Source of the DNA: Deltaproteobacteria bacterium
GTDB lineage: Bacteria > Myxococcota > Kuafuiibacteriia > Kuafuiibacteriales > Kuafuiibacteriaceae
Direction of reading: 5' to 3'
Assembly (NCBI GenBank): GCA_016703535.1
Contig: JADJBV010000001.1
Span: 4,516,001-4,580,000, forward strand
Length of the DNA stretch: 64,000 bases
The position numbers and the translations under genes were made by a program. A model generated the notes under the pieces. The model made no database searches. It was not told the DNA's origin and worked only from the letters and a program-made list of their open reading frames with translations. Shown piece after piece: positions 18,322 to 25,977 of the stretch. How positions within the stretch are numbered: position 1 is the first letter of the stretch; each line of letters begins with the position of its first letter.

Positions 18322-18984
18322 ATGGCGCTCCAACGAGAACAGATCGCGGAACGGGTGGCCCGGGAGTTTCAGGACGGGATGTTCGTCAACCTGGGCATCG
18401 GCCTGCCCACCTTGACGGCCAACTACATCCCAAAGGGCACCGAGGTGGTGCTCCACTCCGAAAACGGCATGATGGGCGTCGGCCCCTTCCCCTATGAGGG
18501 TGAAGAAGATCCGGACCTGATCAACGCCGGCAAACAGACGGTCACCGAGATCGCCGGGACCAGCTACTTCGACAGCGCCCTCTCCTTCGCCATGGTCCGA
18601 GGGGGCCACGTGGACATGACCATCTTGGGGGCCTTGGAGGTCTCGGAGCAGGGTGACCTGGCCAACTGGATGGTGCCTGGGAAGATGGTCAAGGGCATGG
18701 GCGGCGCCATGGATCTGGTCGCCGGGGCCCGCCGGGTGATCATCGCCATGGAGCACGTCAACAAAGACGGGGCCCCCAAGATCCTGAAGCAGTGCAAGTT
18801 GCCGCTGACCGGTCGGCGCTGCGTGCACAGCATCGTCACCGATCTGGCCTGGATCGACGTGGTGCCCGAGGGCCTGTGGCTGCGGGAGTTGGCGCCCGGG
18901 GTCAGCGTGGAAGAGGTGCAGAAGGCCACCGAACCAAAGTTGATCGTCCGCGGCCAGGTGCCAGTGATGTCCTTCGGCGCATGA
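18322..18984 (+). CDS. scoB: 3-oxoacid CoA-transferase, subunit B
   Basis: A 220-residue beta subunit with the catalytic Glu47 in S-E-N-G-M, which forms the glutamyl-CoA thioester. Further family motifs are G-I-G-L-P-T and G-G-A-M-D-L-V-A-G. GAGGAGG precedes the ATG at good distance. Its TGA overlaps the ATG of the next small gene (ATGA), indicating translational coupling. Confidence 0.94.
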   Translation: MALQREQIAERVAREFQDGMFVNLGIGLPTLTANYIPKGTEVVLHSENGMMGVGPFPYEGEEDPDLINAGKQTVTEIAGTSYFDSALSFAMVRGGHVDMTILGALEVSEQGDLANWMVPGKMVKGMGGAMDLVAGARRVIIAMEHVNKDGAPKILKQCKLPLTGRRCVHSIVTDLAWIDVVPEGLWLRELAPGVSVEEVQKATEPKLIVRGQVPVMSFGA

Positions 18985-19340
18985 AGACCGTCCGCGACTT
19001 TTTGCAAGGCAAGTTGCGCCGCGCCGAGGTCGAGGATCAACTTTCCCTCGAGCTGGACGGCGCGCCCGATCCCGAGCTCGGCCCGCACGAGGCCACCTTG
19101 ATCAGCGCCTTGGGGCGGCTGGCTTTTTTCCGGGATGGGCTCCGCGCCAGCGACGGCCGCGCCTGGCGATATGCCGAGCTGGAGCGGGTGGAGTTGTCTC
19201 CCCCGGGTGAAGTGGCTTGGGTGGAGCTGCGCAGTTTGCAAGGTAACTTGCGCCTCACGGGCAGCCCGGCCGGCGCCTTGGTGATCCACGCGACCCTCCG
19301 GTGGATCGGCAACGCCCTCTTGCGCCGCCCCCTGGCGTGA
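18981..19340 (+). CDS. Small unknown protein coupled to scoB
   Basis: 119 residues, no recognised domain, no signal peptide. It starts with an amphipathic helix (V-R-D-F-L-Q-G-K-L-R-R-A-E-V-E) and continues with a mixed alpha/beta segment. The ATG overlaps the scoB stop by four bases. It contains one perfect (19238) and one near-perfect (19004) copy of the GCAAG-N4-CTTGC palindrome. A regulatory or accessory role to the CoA-transferase is only a guess from coupling. Confidence 0.6.
   Translation: MKTVRDFLQGKLRRAEVEDQLSLELDGAPDPELGPHEATLISALGRLAFFRDGLRASDGRAWRYAELERVELSPPGEVAWVELRSLQGNLRLTGSPAGALVIHATLRWIGNALLRRPLA
19238..19251. repeat. GCAAG-N4-CTTGC palindrome, copy 5
   Basis: Spacer GTAA; within the small gene after scoB (L-Q-G-N-L-R). 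A one-mismatch copy lies 234 bases earlier at 19004-19017. Confidence 0.85.
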
Positions 19341-19377
19341 CGTTCGCCGCGGCCGCGGACGCTCAAGCCACCGGCGG

Positions 19378-19432
19378 TGTTTGGGGTATAACCTATAGCC
19401 AAGTATCTGTTTCCACTTAACAATCAAGAATC
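19378..19432 (+). promoter_or_regulatory. AT-rich promoter-like patch upstream of the DUF1592-type gene
   Basis: A clear drop in GC content with TATAACC and TATAGCC around 19387-19400 and CACTTAACAATCAAG near 19413-19430, about 40-90 bases before the next gene. It is the only AT-rich stretch nearby and probably holds the promoter; the exact -10 and -35 cannot be assigned. Confidence 0.35.
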
Positions 19433-19471
19433 CGCGCCCACCCTGACCCGATCCACCTCAACCGGCCCTCC

Positions 19472-22078
19472 TTGGGGGTGATGCCGAAGGACCGCCGATC
19501 CCCGGAGCTACCTTCCCTCCCCTGCCCTCCACCGGCCCCCCGATGGGCGCAGAGGGTCACGCCGCTGGTGGCCGGCCTGGCCTTGTCAGCCTGCGTGGGT
19601 CGGGTCGGAGCACCTGACCCCGGCGAAGGTCCCGCAACCCCGAACCTGCCTGGTCCCACCCTTGGCGGCGAAGACGAGCTCACCTCGGGCGTCGACTACT
19701 GGAACGAACGTTGCCGAAGTTGCCACGGCGTCTTCTCCGGCGACTCGGCGATCAGCACCGGCAACAACAACGGCGACTTCCGTTTGGACGCCCAGTCGGC
19801 GATCGACGAACACGGCGAAGGGCTCGAGCAGTACATCGACGCCACGATGCCGTTTCAAGCCGCCGACCTGTGCCGAGGGCGCTGCGCTGAGCTGACCGGA
19901 GCCTACCTTCGATCCCGCCCCCAGCCCGTGGTTGGGCGCCCCTGCGCGCCGGAGGACACCGTCAGCTACGGCGTTCGAGAGCTGAAGCTGCTAAGCAGCC
20001 GAGAATACCAAGCCGCGTTGGAGGATCTGTTGGGCGTGGGCTCCAACTACGGCGGCTTGGTGGCCAACAACGACGGAGAGCGGGGCGGGTTCTCGAACAT
20101 GCGCGGCCGAGGCATCAACGGCTCGACCCTCGAGACCTACCAGAACAACGCCGAGATGATCGCTGCCGCCGCGGTCGCCAACGGTCGCCCCTTCACCTGC
20201 ACCGACGCCTCGGCCTGCGCCCGGCGCTTCGTCGATGAGTTTTTGGTCCAGGCCTTCCGCGGGCCGGTCTCGGAAGACCAACGAACCCAGTTCTCCACCC
20301 TCTTCACCCGCTACCCGGAGCAAGGGATGCAGCTCGCTTTGGAGGCGGCGCTGAGTTCGCCGTATTTCCTGTATCGGGTCGAAGCTGGCGTCGACCTGCC
20401 GACCGCCGTCGAACAAGGTTACTACCGCAACACCGCCCCGGCGCCGGTGCCAACGCCCGGCGGTGCCGTCGCCGAAGAGGTCCGGGCCGCGAACTTCGCC
20501 GGCGGCAGCGGTCGACTCGAGGGCGATGTCTGGGCGCTCACCGAAAACGGCGGGGTCGAAGTGTCCTTCGCCGAGGCCTTCGCCGATCCGACGGTCCTCG
20601 AGGTCCAGGCCCGAGGCAGCAACCATGAAGCAGCGTGGCCCGAGCTCACCGTGCGGGTCGACGGCGCCCTGATCGGCGTGGCCCGGGTCGAAAGCGCCAC
20701 CCTCCAGAGTTATCGCTTTTCGGTCACCGGTCACGCCGGGGCCCAACGGGTTCGGCTCGAGTTCAACAACGACTCGGGGGTGCCGCCTTACGGACCAGGC
20801 CAAGACGCCAACCTGTACCTGGCCCAGGTGGCGGTGTTGGCCTCGAACTCCCCCGAACCTCCGGCGCCCCCTCCGCCCTCGGGCTCGGATGAGACCTCGG
20901 TGTTGGCCTCCGTCGATCCAGCCGCTTTCGTGCTGACGCCCTACGAGTTGGCCTCGGCCCTGAGCTTCATGTTGACCGGCTCCACCCCCGACGCCGAACT
21001 TTTGGCGGCGGCGCGGAACGACCAGCTGACCACCAAAACGCAGCTGGAGGCCCAAGCGATCCGCTTGATCGACAGCCCCCGGGGGCGCGCCCACTTCTCC
21101 AACTTCGTCACTGAGTGGTTCGGACTGGAGGGAGTGAAGAGCGCGTCTCGCCCCGACGTCCCGGAGCTCACGCCGGCCGTGAAGGCGGCGATGGTCGAAG
21201 AAGTACGGCAGCAGTTCAGCTACCTTTTTTACACCGACGGCGTCCCCTTCAGCGAGTTCTACGACGGCAACTACACCTTCTTGAACCGCAACCTGGCCGA
21301 ATATTACGGCGTCCCCGGGAACTTCGACGACCACTTCGTCAAGACCGAGGTCGTGGGGCGCGGCGGCCCGATCGCCAGCGGCGCCTTCATGACCAGCAAC
21401 GCCCACGTGGAGCGCACCGCGCCGATCTTGCGGGCGGTCCACACCCGACAGACCGCCCTTTGCCAATTGATCGACCCGCCGAACTCTCCCTTGGCCGGCG
21501 ACGACATCGACGAACAACGGGCTGCCGCCCAAGCCCGCGTCAACGAACGAGAGGCCGAAGAGACAGTGTTGAGCAGCCGAGATTTCTACTTCCTCTACAC
21601 CGACGGGATCTCCGCCTGCGCCGGGTGCCACCAACAGATCATCAACCCGATGTTCGGCATGGAGGACTTCGACCACGTCGGGCGACTGCGACCCTCGGCC
21701 GGCGCCGACCAGGTGATCGAGACGATCCGGGGCGTGGAGAAGGAGGTCTCCACCCTGGCGACCCTGATCGGGGTGGCGTCCGTGAGCGACCCGACCACCA
21801 TCAACTACAGCGGCGCCAAAGATCTCTCCAACAAGATCGCCCGCACCGAGGCGGTCCAGGCCTGCTTGATCCGGAAGGGCTTCCGGTACGTGACCGGGTT
21901 GACCTTCCTCGACCGCGACTTGGATACGGGCAACCAGGAGACCTTGTCCGAGCAGCAACGCCACACCTACGGCTGCGTGGCCTCTCGGATGAAGGAGCAG
22001 CTCTTGAGCCACGGCGAAAGCCCAAGGGCCATGTTCATCGCCCTCGCCACCGAGAACCTCTTGCGCCTGCGCCGCTGA
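19472..22078 (+). CDS. Cytochrome-c-like DUF1592/DUF1588/DUF1585 lipoprotein with inserted carbohydrate-binding-like module
   Basis: 868 residues with signal sequence and lipobox L-S-A-C (Cys41). A first heme-type motif C-R-S-C-H is at 81-85. The DUF1587/DUF1595-like part (R-E-Y-Q-A-A-L-E-D-L-L-G) covers about 170-300. A roughly 120-residue beta-sandwich resembling a carbohydrate-binding module (V-E-V-S-F-A, L-T-V-R-V-D-G) interrupts at about 325-445. DUF1592 and DUF1588 follow, with a second C-A-G-C-H near 715, then DUF1585 at the end. Such proteins pair with DUF1552 in Planctomycetes and Myxococcota; the function is unproven. ATG 19481 is an alternative start. It is cotranscribed with the next gene, seven bases apart. 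Confidence 0.88.
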   Translation: MGVMPKDRRSPELPSLPCPPPAPRWAQRVTPLVAGLALSACVGRVGAPDPGEGPATPNLPGPTLGGEDELTSGVDYWNERCRSCHGVFSGDSAISTGNNNGDFRLDAQSAIDEHGEGLEQYIDATMPFQAADLCRGRCAELTGAYLRSRPQPVVGRPCAPEDTVSYGVRELKLLSSREYQAALEDLLGVGSNYGGLVANNDGERGGFSNMRGRGINGSTLETYQNNAEMIAAAAVANGRPFTCTDASACARRFVDEFLVQAFRGPVSEDQRTQFSTLFTRYPEQGMQLALEAALSSPYFLYRVEAGVDLPTAVEQGYYRNTAPAPVPTPGGAVAEEVRAANFAGGSGRLEGDVWALTENGGVEVSFAEAFADPTVLEVQARGSNHEAAWPELTVRVDGALIGVARVESATLQSYRFSVTGHAGAQRVRLEFNNDSGVPPYGPGQDANLYLAQVAVLASNSPEPPAPPPPSGSDETSVLASVDPAAFVLTPYELASALSFMLTGSTPDAELLAAARNDQLTTKTQLEAQAIRLIDSPRGRAHFSNFVTEWFGLEGVKSASRPDVPELTPAVKAAMVEEVRQQFSYLFYTDGVPFSEFYDGNYTFLNRNLAEYYGVPGNFDDHFVKTEVVGRGGPIASGAFMTSNAHVERTAPILRAVHTRQTALCQLIDPPNSPLAGDDIDEQRAAAQARVNEREAEETVLSSRDFYFLYTDGISACAGCHQQIINPMFGMEDFDHVGRLRPSAGADQVIETIRGVEKEVSTLATLIGVASVSDPTTINYSGAKDLSNKIARTEAVQACLIRKGFRYVTGLTFLDRDLDTGNQETLSEQQRHTYGCVASRMKEQLLSHGESPRAMFIALATENLLRLRR

Positions 22079-22085
22079 GCCACCC

Positions 22086-23399
22086 ATGAAAGATCCAAAC
22101 GCCCTCCTCCACCAAAACCGCCGCGACTTTCTGAAGTTGTTGTCGAAGGCCGGCGTCACCACCGCCTTGTGTCGGGCCGCTCCGCTGGTCGGCGGCCTGA
22201 TGGCCACCCGCTCGGCCTCGGCCCAGACCCGAGTCAGTCGGGTGGTCTTCGTGTACACACCCGACGGCGCACCCGCCGGGTTGTGGCTTCCGAACGGGAC
22301 CACCTTGAACCAGGCGACCCGGGCCTACGAAGGCCTCCAGTCCATCTGCAACTTCCGCGAGGTCGAGGTCCTGGACAGCGGCCACGGCTTGGCCCGCAAG
22401 TGTTTGGGGCAACTGCGTTGGGGCAGCGACTGGACCGGCGACACCATCGACCAGCAGATCGCCAGCGTCCTGGGCGTCAACACGCCCTACCAGTCCTACG
22501 CTTTGGGCGTTCAAGCCGACGCTCAAGAGGTGATCGGACGGAGGGCGGGCGCCTTTGTCCCGGCCCAAAACAGCCCGGCCGCCGCTTACGGCCAACTTTT
22601 TGGCGCCGCGCCCCCCGCGGGCGACACCGCCGGGTTTTTGGCTCGCAAGAAGAGCGTCATGGATCTCAACCGCTCGGCCCTCGCCGAGCTGAAGAACCGG
22701 CTCGGGGCCTTTGAGCGGGAGACCCTGGAGAAACACGAGGTCGCCCTCCGAGAAGTCGAGGCTCGTCTGGTGGACGCGGCGTCCTTCACGCCCAGCGCCG
22801 GGTGCACCTCACCAGCCTTCAACGCCAACGGCTACCCGGAGGGGGCCGAGGGGGCCAGCGGCGAGGCCGGCGTCTTCGCTCACCAAGCCGAACTCCAGTC
22901 CGACTTGATCGTGCTGGCGCTCCAATGTGGGCTCACCAACGTGATGTCGCTGCAGCTGGGTTGGCACCAGGCGACTTGGTACGGTCACGACACCCGCTAC
23001 CGGGGTGACCACCACGGCTCCTGTCACGCCGCCACGGCCGAGGACAACGCCGAGATGACCAACTACCTGAGCCGCTGCGTCGCCTACTTGGTGAAGCGCC
23101 TGGTGGAGGAGGACGACCCGGCTGTGCCCGGCACCAAGCTGATCGACAACACGGTGGTGGTCCAGGTGACCGACATGGGCGACGGCCGAGATCACTCGGG
23201 AGCCCGAGGGCCCAACATGGTGGCCACCCAAATGCCCAGCTTCCGCCAAGGGACCGTCACCTCCGGCGGCACCAACCACGAGGTCCTGGAGGCGGTGGTC
23301 GAAGGGCTGGGCCTCGGCCAGTGGAAAGGCACCGACCCCAACACCCACAAGATTTGGCCGTGTGCGGGTGGTTTGGTCGCGGACGCCTTGTTGTCCTAG
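22086..23399 (+). CDS. Tat-exported DUF1552 protein
   Basis: 437 residues with a twin-arginine signal (N-R-R-D-F-L-K) and A-S-A cleavage site near residue 47. The rest is a DUF1552 domain, related in fold to alkaline-phosphatase-like DUF1501 proteins. Conserved-looking segments are V-Y-T-P-D-G-A-P-A-G-L-W, H-H-G-S-C-H and D-M-G-D-G-R-D-H-S. Tat export suggests a cofactor or metal loaded in the cytoplasm. It is the standard partner of the DUF1592-type gene just upstream; together they probably form a surface redox or hydrolytic unit. Confidence 0.9.
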   Translation: MKDPNALLHQNRRDFLKLLSKAGVTTALCRAAPLVGGLMATRSASAQTRVSRVVFVYTPDGAPAGLWLPNGTTLNQATRAYEGLQSICNFREVEVLDSGHGLARKCLGQLRWGSDWTGDTIDQQIASVLGVNTPYQSYALGVQADAQEVIGRRAGAFVPAQNSPAAAYGQLFGAAPPAGDTAGFLARKKSVMDLNRSALAELKNRLGAFERETLEKHEVALREVEARLVDAASFTPSAGCTSPAFNANGYPEGAEGASGEAGVFAHQAELQSDLIVLALQCGLTNVMSLQLGWHQATWYGHDTRYRGDHHGSCHAATAEDNAEMTNYLSRCVAYLVKRLVEEDDPAVPGTKLIDNTVVVQVTDMGDGRDHSGARGPNMVATQMPSFRQGTVTSGGTNHEVLEAVVEGLGLGQWKGTDPNTHKIWPCAGGLVADALLS

Positions 23400-23411
23400 C
23401 AGCGTGGGCGA

Positions 23412-24428
23412 CTAACGGCGGTTTCGCAGCTCGCCCGGGGCCACGCCGGCCCAACGCCGAAAGGCCCGGCGAAAGGCCTTGGCGTCCGAATATCCCAGGC
23501 GTTCGGCGATCTCTTCAATGGAGAGTTCGGAGCTGGAGAGTAAAGGTGCGGCCACCGCCCAGCGGGCTTCGTCGACCAGGCCCCGGAACTCCAGACCCTC
23601 TTCGGACAAGGCCCGCTGCAGCGATCGGGCGCTCAGGCCCAAAGCCCGGGCCACGGTGGTCAGGTTGACGTCCCCCCGCTCGGCGCCCTCTCGCACCGCC
23701 GCCCGCACCGACGCCACCAGGTCCTGCTCCAAGACGTCGTGGGCCTCCAGGGCTTGGAGTTTGGCCCGGGCCAGCTGTTCCAAGTAGCGGGCCACCTCGG
23801 GTTGGGCGGTGGTCAAGGGCAACTCGGACACCGAGCGGTCGAAGAGGATGGCGTTGGTCGCTTGTTGAAAGCGGATCGGACACGGGAACACCCGTTCGTA
23901 GGCCGACAGATCGGCGGGCCGGGCGTGCTGAAAGTAGACCTCCCGGACCGCGATCGGCTGACCACTCCACCGCTGGAGCAAGTGCCGAAAGGCCGCCACC
24001 GAAGCCTCGGCCATGGCCCGGGGTTGAGGCGAAACCGGCCGCAGCTCCACCACCAAGACCTGTTCGGTCAGATAACTGCGGGCGACCACGTCCTCCCGGA
24101 GCACCCGGCCGTAGCGCACCGATCGATCGATGCTTTCGCCGACGGTCCGGCTGGTCATGGCCAACATGCCGACCACCCCCAAGGAAGAAGCGCTGAGGAT
24201 CGACTCGCTCTCCTTCACGCCAAAGCCCGGGTCACCGAGGATGGTGGTCAACTCTCGCCACAAGGCCGAGTGTTGTTCGTGCGGGATCCGGGTCTCCTCG
24301 CCGGTCAGGCTTTCGGGCGCGAGCTCGGCTGCCGAAAGCAGGCGGCCGGTCTCCAGACCCCGCCCTTCCGCCCAGGCCAAGATCCCGCGGGCCAAGGAGG
24401 CCAGGTTGGTGGGGCTCTTCTTCGGCAA
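23412..24428 (-). CDS. AraC-family transcription regulator (OruR-like sensor domain)
   Basis: 338 residues. The N-terminal Arabinose_bd-type sensor domain covers about 15-200 and a C-terminal double helix-turn-helix about 245-335, with A-R-A-L-G-L-S-A-R-S-L-Q-R and the family signature G-Y-S-D-A-K-A-F-R-R-A-F-R-R-W. I chose TTG 24428, which has GGAG eight bases upstream; a longer TTG start at 24455 would overlap the depolymerase stop. Its position directly after the PHB-depolymerase-like gene suggests it senses a product of that hydrolysis. Confidence 0.9.
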   Translation of the reverse strand: MPKKSPTNLASLARGILAWAEGRGLETGRLLSAAELAPESLTGEETRIPHEQHSALWRELTTILGDPGFGVKESESILSASSLGVVGMLAMTSRTVGESIDRSVRYGRVLREDVVARSYLTEQVLVVELRPVSPQPRAMAEASVAAFRHLLQRWSGQPIAVREVYFQHARPADLSAYERVFPCPIRFQQATNAILFDRSVSELPLTTAQPEVARYLEQLARAKLQALEAHDVLEQDLVASVRAAVREGAERGDVNLTTVARALGLSARSLQRALSEEGLEFRGLVDEARWAVAAPLLSSSELSIEEIAERLGYSDAKAFRRAFRRWAGVAPGELRNRR

Positions 24429-24445
24429 CGCCCAGCTCCGGCTCG

Positions 24446-25789
24446 TCAGTAACAAGCGCCGATGGCCCAGTCATTCGGCCCGATCCGCCGGAGCGACGTC
24501 CGGATGATGGGACTGACCAGACCCAAGGCCTGATTGGAGCCCACCGCGTAGGCGATCCCCAGTCGGGTGATGGCCCGACCCGCGGCCACGTGGTTGCTGT
24601 TGCTGTCCCGAACACAGGTCGGAGCGCTGGGGATGCCGGCGTCAACGCCCGCGTCGGTCGGTGACGTCCCGGCGTCGACTTGGCCACCGGCGTCGACTTC
24701 ACCACCGGCGTCGGGCGTGACGGAACCGTCGGGCTGGACCCCGGCGTCTGTAGCGCCGGTGCCGGCGTCGGTCCCGTGGCTCCCGGCCAAATGATCGATC
24801 ATCGCCTTCACCATCTGGAGTTGGGGTGCCCGCTGGTTGCTGTAGTCGGCGCTGTCGTAGCCCCACCAGTCCCAACAAGCGTTGGGGTTGCGGCCGCTGC
24901 TCCGGATCGCTTGCGGATAAAGCATAACCACTTGGTTATGTTCGGCCCACTCGTTGTAGCCCGCGTCGGCGTAGAAGGTGTCGCCGATAGAGCCCACGTC
25001 CTGCAGGCAACCGTGGAAGGCGACGTGGATCCGGCACAGGGCCCCCGCGAGACAATCCTGAGGGACGTAGACGTAGGCCTCGGCCCCCACGCTGTGGCCG
25101 GCCGGGTTGCGGAGGAAGTCGCCTTGCCGCAGGGTCCACCACTCGCCCCGGAGCGCGCCGTTCTCCCGAGGGTTCAAGGGGCCGTAGATCGCGGCCAAGG
25201 CCCGACCGGCGCCGTCGTAGTTGCAGCGCCCCAGGTATGGGCTGCTGGTGCGGTTGCAGGCGCCGCCGCGATCGAGGGTCGGGAAGGTGTGGGCGGTGTT
25301 GGGTCGGCGCCGTTCATATTCGACGAGGCCGGCGTCAACGAAACCCCGGTAGTAGTCGGCCAAGGCGTCCATCACCGCGGGGTGAACCGTGGTGTCGGCG
25401 GCGCCGCCGAAGAGGAACACCCGTTGGGTCGAGAGGTGGGCCACCGGATCGATCAAGCCAGCCTCGGCAAAACGACGGGTGGTGTTGACCGAGTTGGCCA
25501 CTGCAGGCCCGCTGCTGGAGGCCATGCAGGTGCTGGTCGCTTGGCCCACCGAACCTTGGGCGCAGTGGTAGGGGCCGCCGGCGAAGACCGCCGCGCCGAT
25601 CATCGAGGCCGAATAGGCGACGTGGAGTTGGACCGCCATGTAGCCCCCCGACGAGATCCCGGACACCGAGGTCTGCTGGGGATCGATCCGCAAGGTCGGG
25701 TGCCCTTCGAGGTTCTGCAGCTGAGCCTCCAGCTCGGGCGCCCCGCAGGCCGACGACAGGAGCAGAGTGAGGTAGAGGTTTTGGCGCAC
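24446..25789 (-). CDS. Extracellular PHB-depolymerase-like lipoprotein
   Basis: 447 residues with lipobox-like S-S-A-C (Cys15). The hydrolase domain matches single-domain PHB depolymerases: nucleophile Ser46 in G-I-S-S-G-G-Y, Asp132 in G-A-A-D-T-T, His167 in T-A-H-T-F-P, and an oxyanion Cys261 in F-H-G-C. Residues about 335-385 are a D-A-G/P-D-G-rich linker typical of myxobacterial surface proteins. The final ~60 residues (G-R-A-I-T-R-L-G-I-A-Y-A-V-G-S-N-Q) look like the short substrate-binding tail of some PHB depolymerases. The GTG start has GGAGGG five bases upstream. Activity on short-chain polyester is likely; other esters are possible. Confidence 0.85.
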   Translation of the reverse strand: MRQNLYLTLLLSSACGAPELEAQLQNLEGHPTLRIDPQQTSVSGISSGGYMAVQLHVAYSASMIGAAVFAGGPYHCAQGSVGQATSTCMASSSGPAVANSVNTTRRFAEAGLIDPVAHLSTQRVFLFGGAADTTVHPAVMDALADYYRGFVDAGLVEYERRRPNTAHTFPTLDRGGACNRTSSPYLGRCNYDGAGRALAAIYGPLNPRENGALRGEWWTLRQGDFLRNPAGHSVGAEAYVYVPQDCLAGALCRIHVAFHGCLQDVGSIGDTFYADAGYNEWAEHNQVVMLYPQAIRSSGRNPNACWDWWGYDSADYSNQRAPQLQMVKAMIDHLAGSHGTDAGTGATDAGVQPDGSVTPDAGGEVDAGGQVDAGTSPTDAGVDAGIPSAPTCVRDSNSNHVAAGRAITRLGIAYAVGSNQALGLVSPIIRTSLRRIGPNDWAIGACY

Positions 25790-25977
25790 GGATCCCTCCC
25801 AGCGAGAGATCCCCGGATCCCCCGCGGTGTTTGCGACCGCACCGGCGGTCCTTGCTGGATGGATCGAGTTTTAACGAGCGGGGTCGAAGCCCACCAGGTC
25901 CGTTGCCGACAGAGGCCGGGACACTTCACGCCAAGGGGCGCCCGCTACGACGAAGGGCGGACGGGAGGCCCCGGAAC

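Noticed and set aside
24923..24940. CATAACC-ACTT-GGTTATG inverted repeat
   Set aside because: It lies inside the depolymerase gene, single copy, with no promoter context; probably a chance palindrome.
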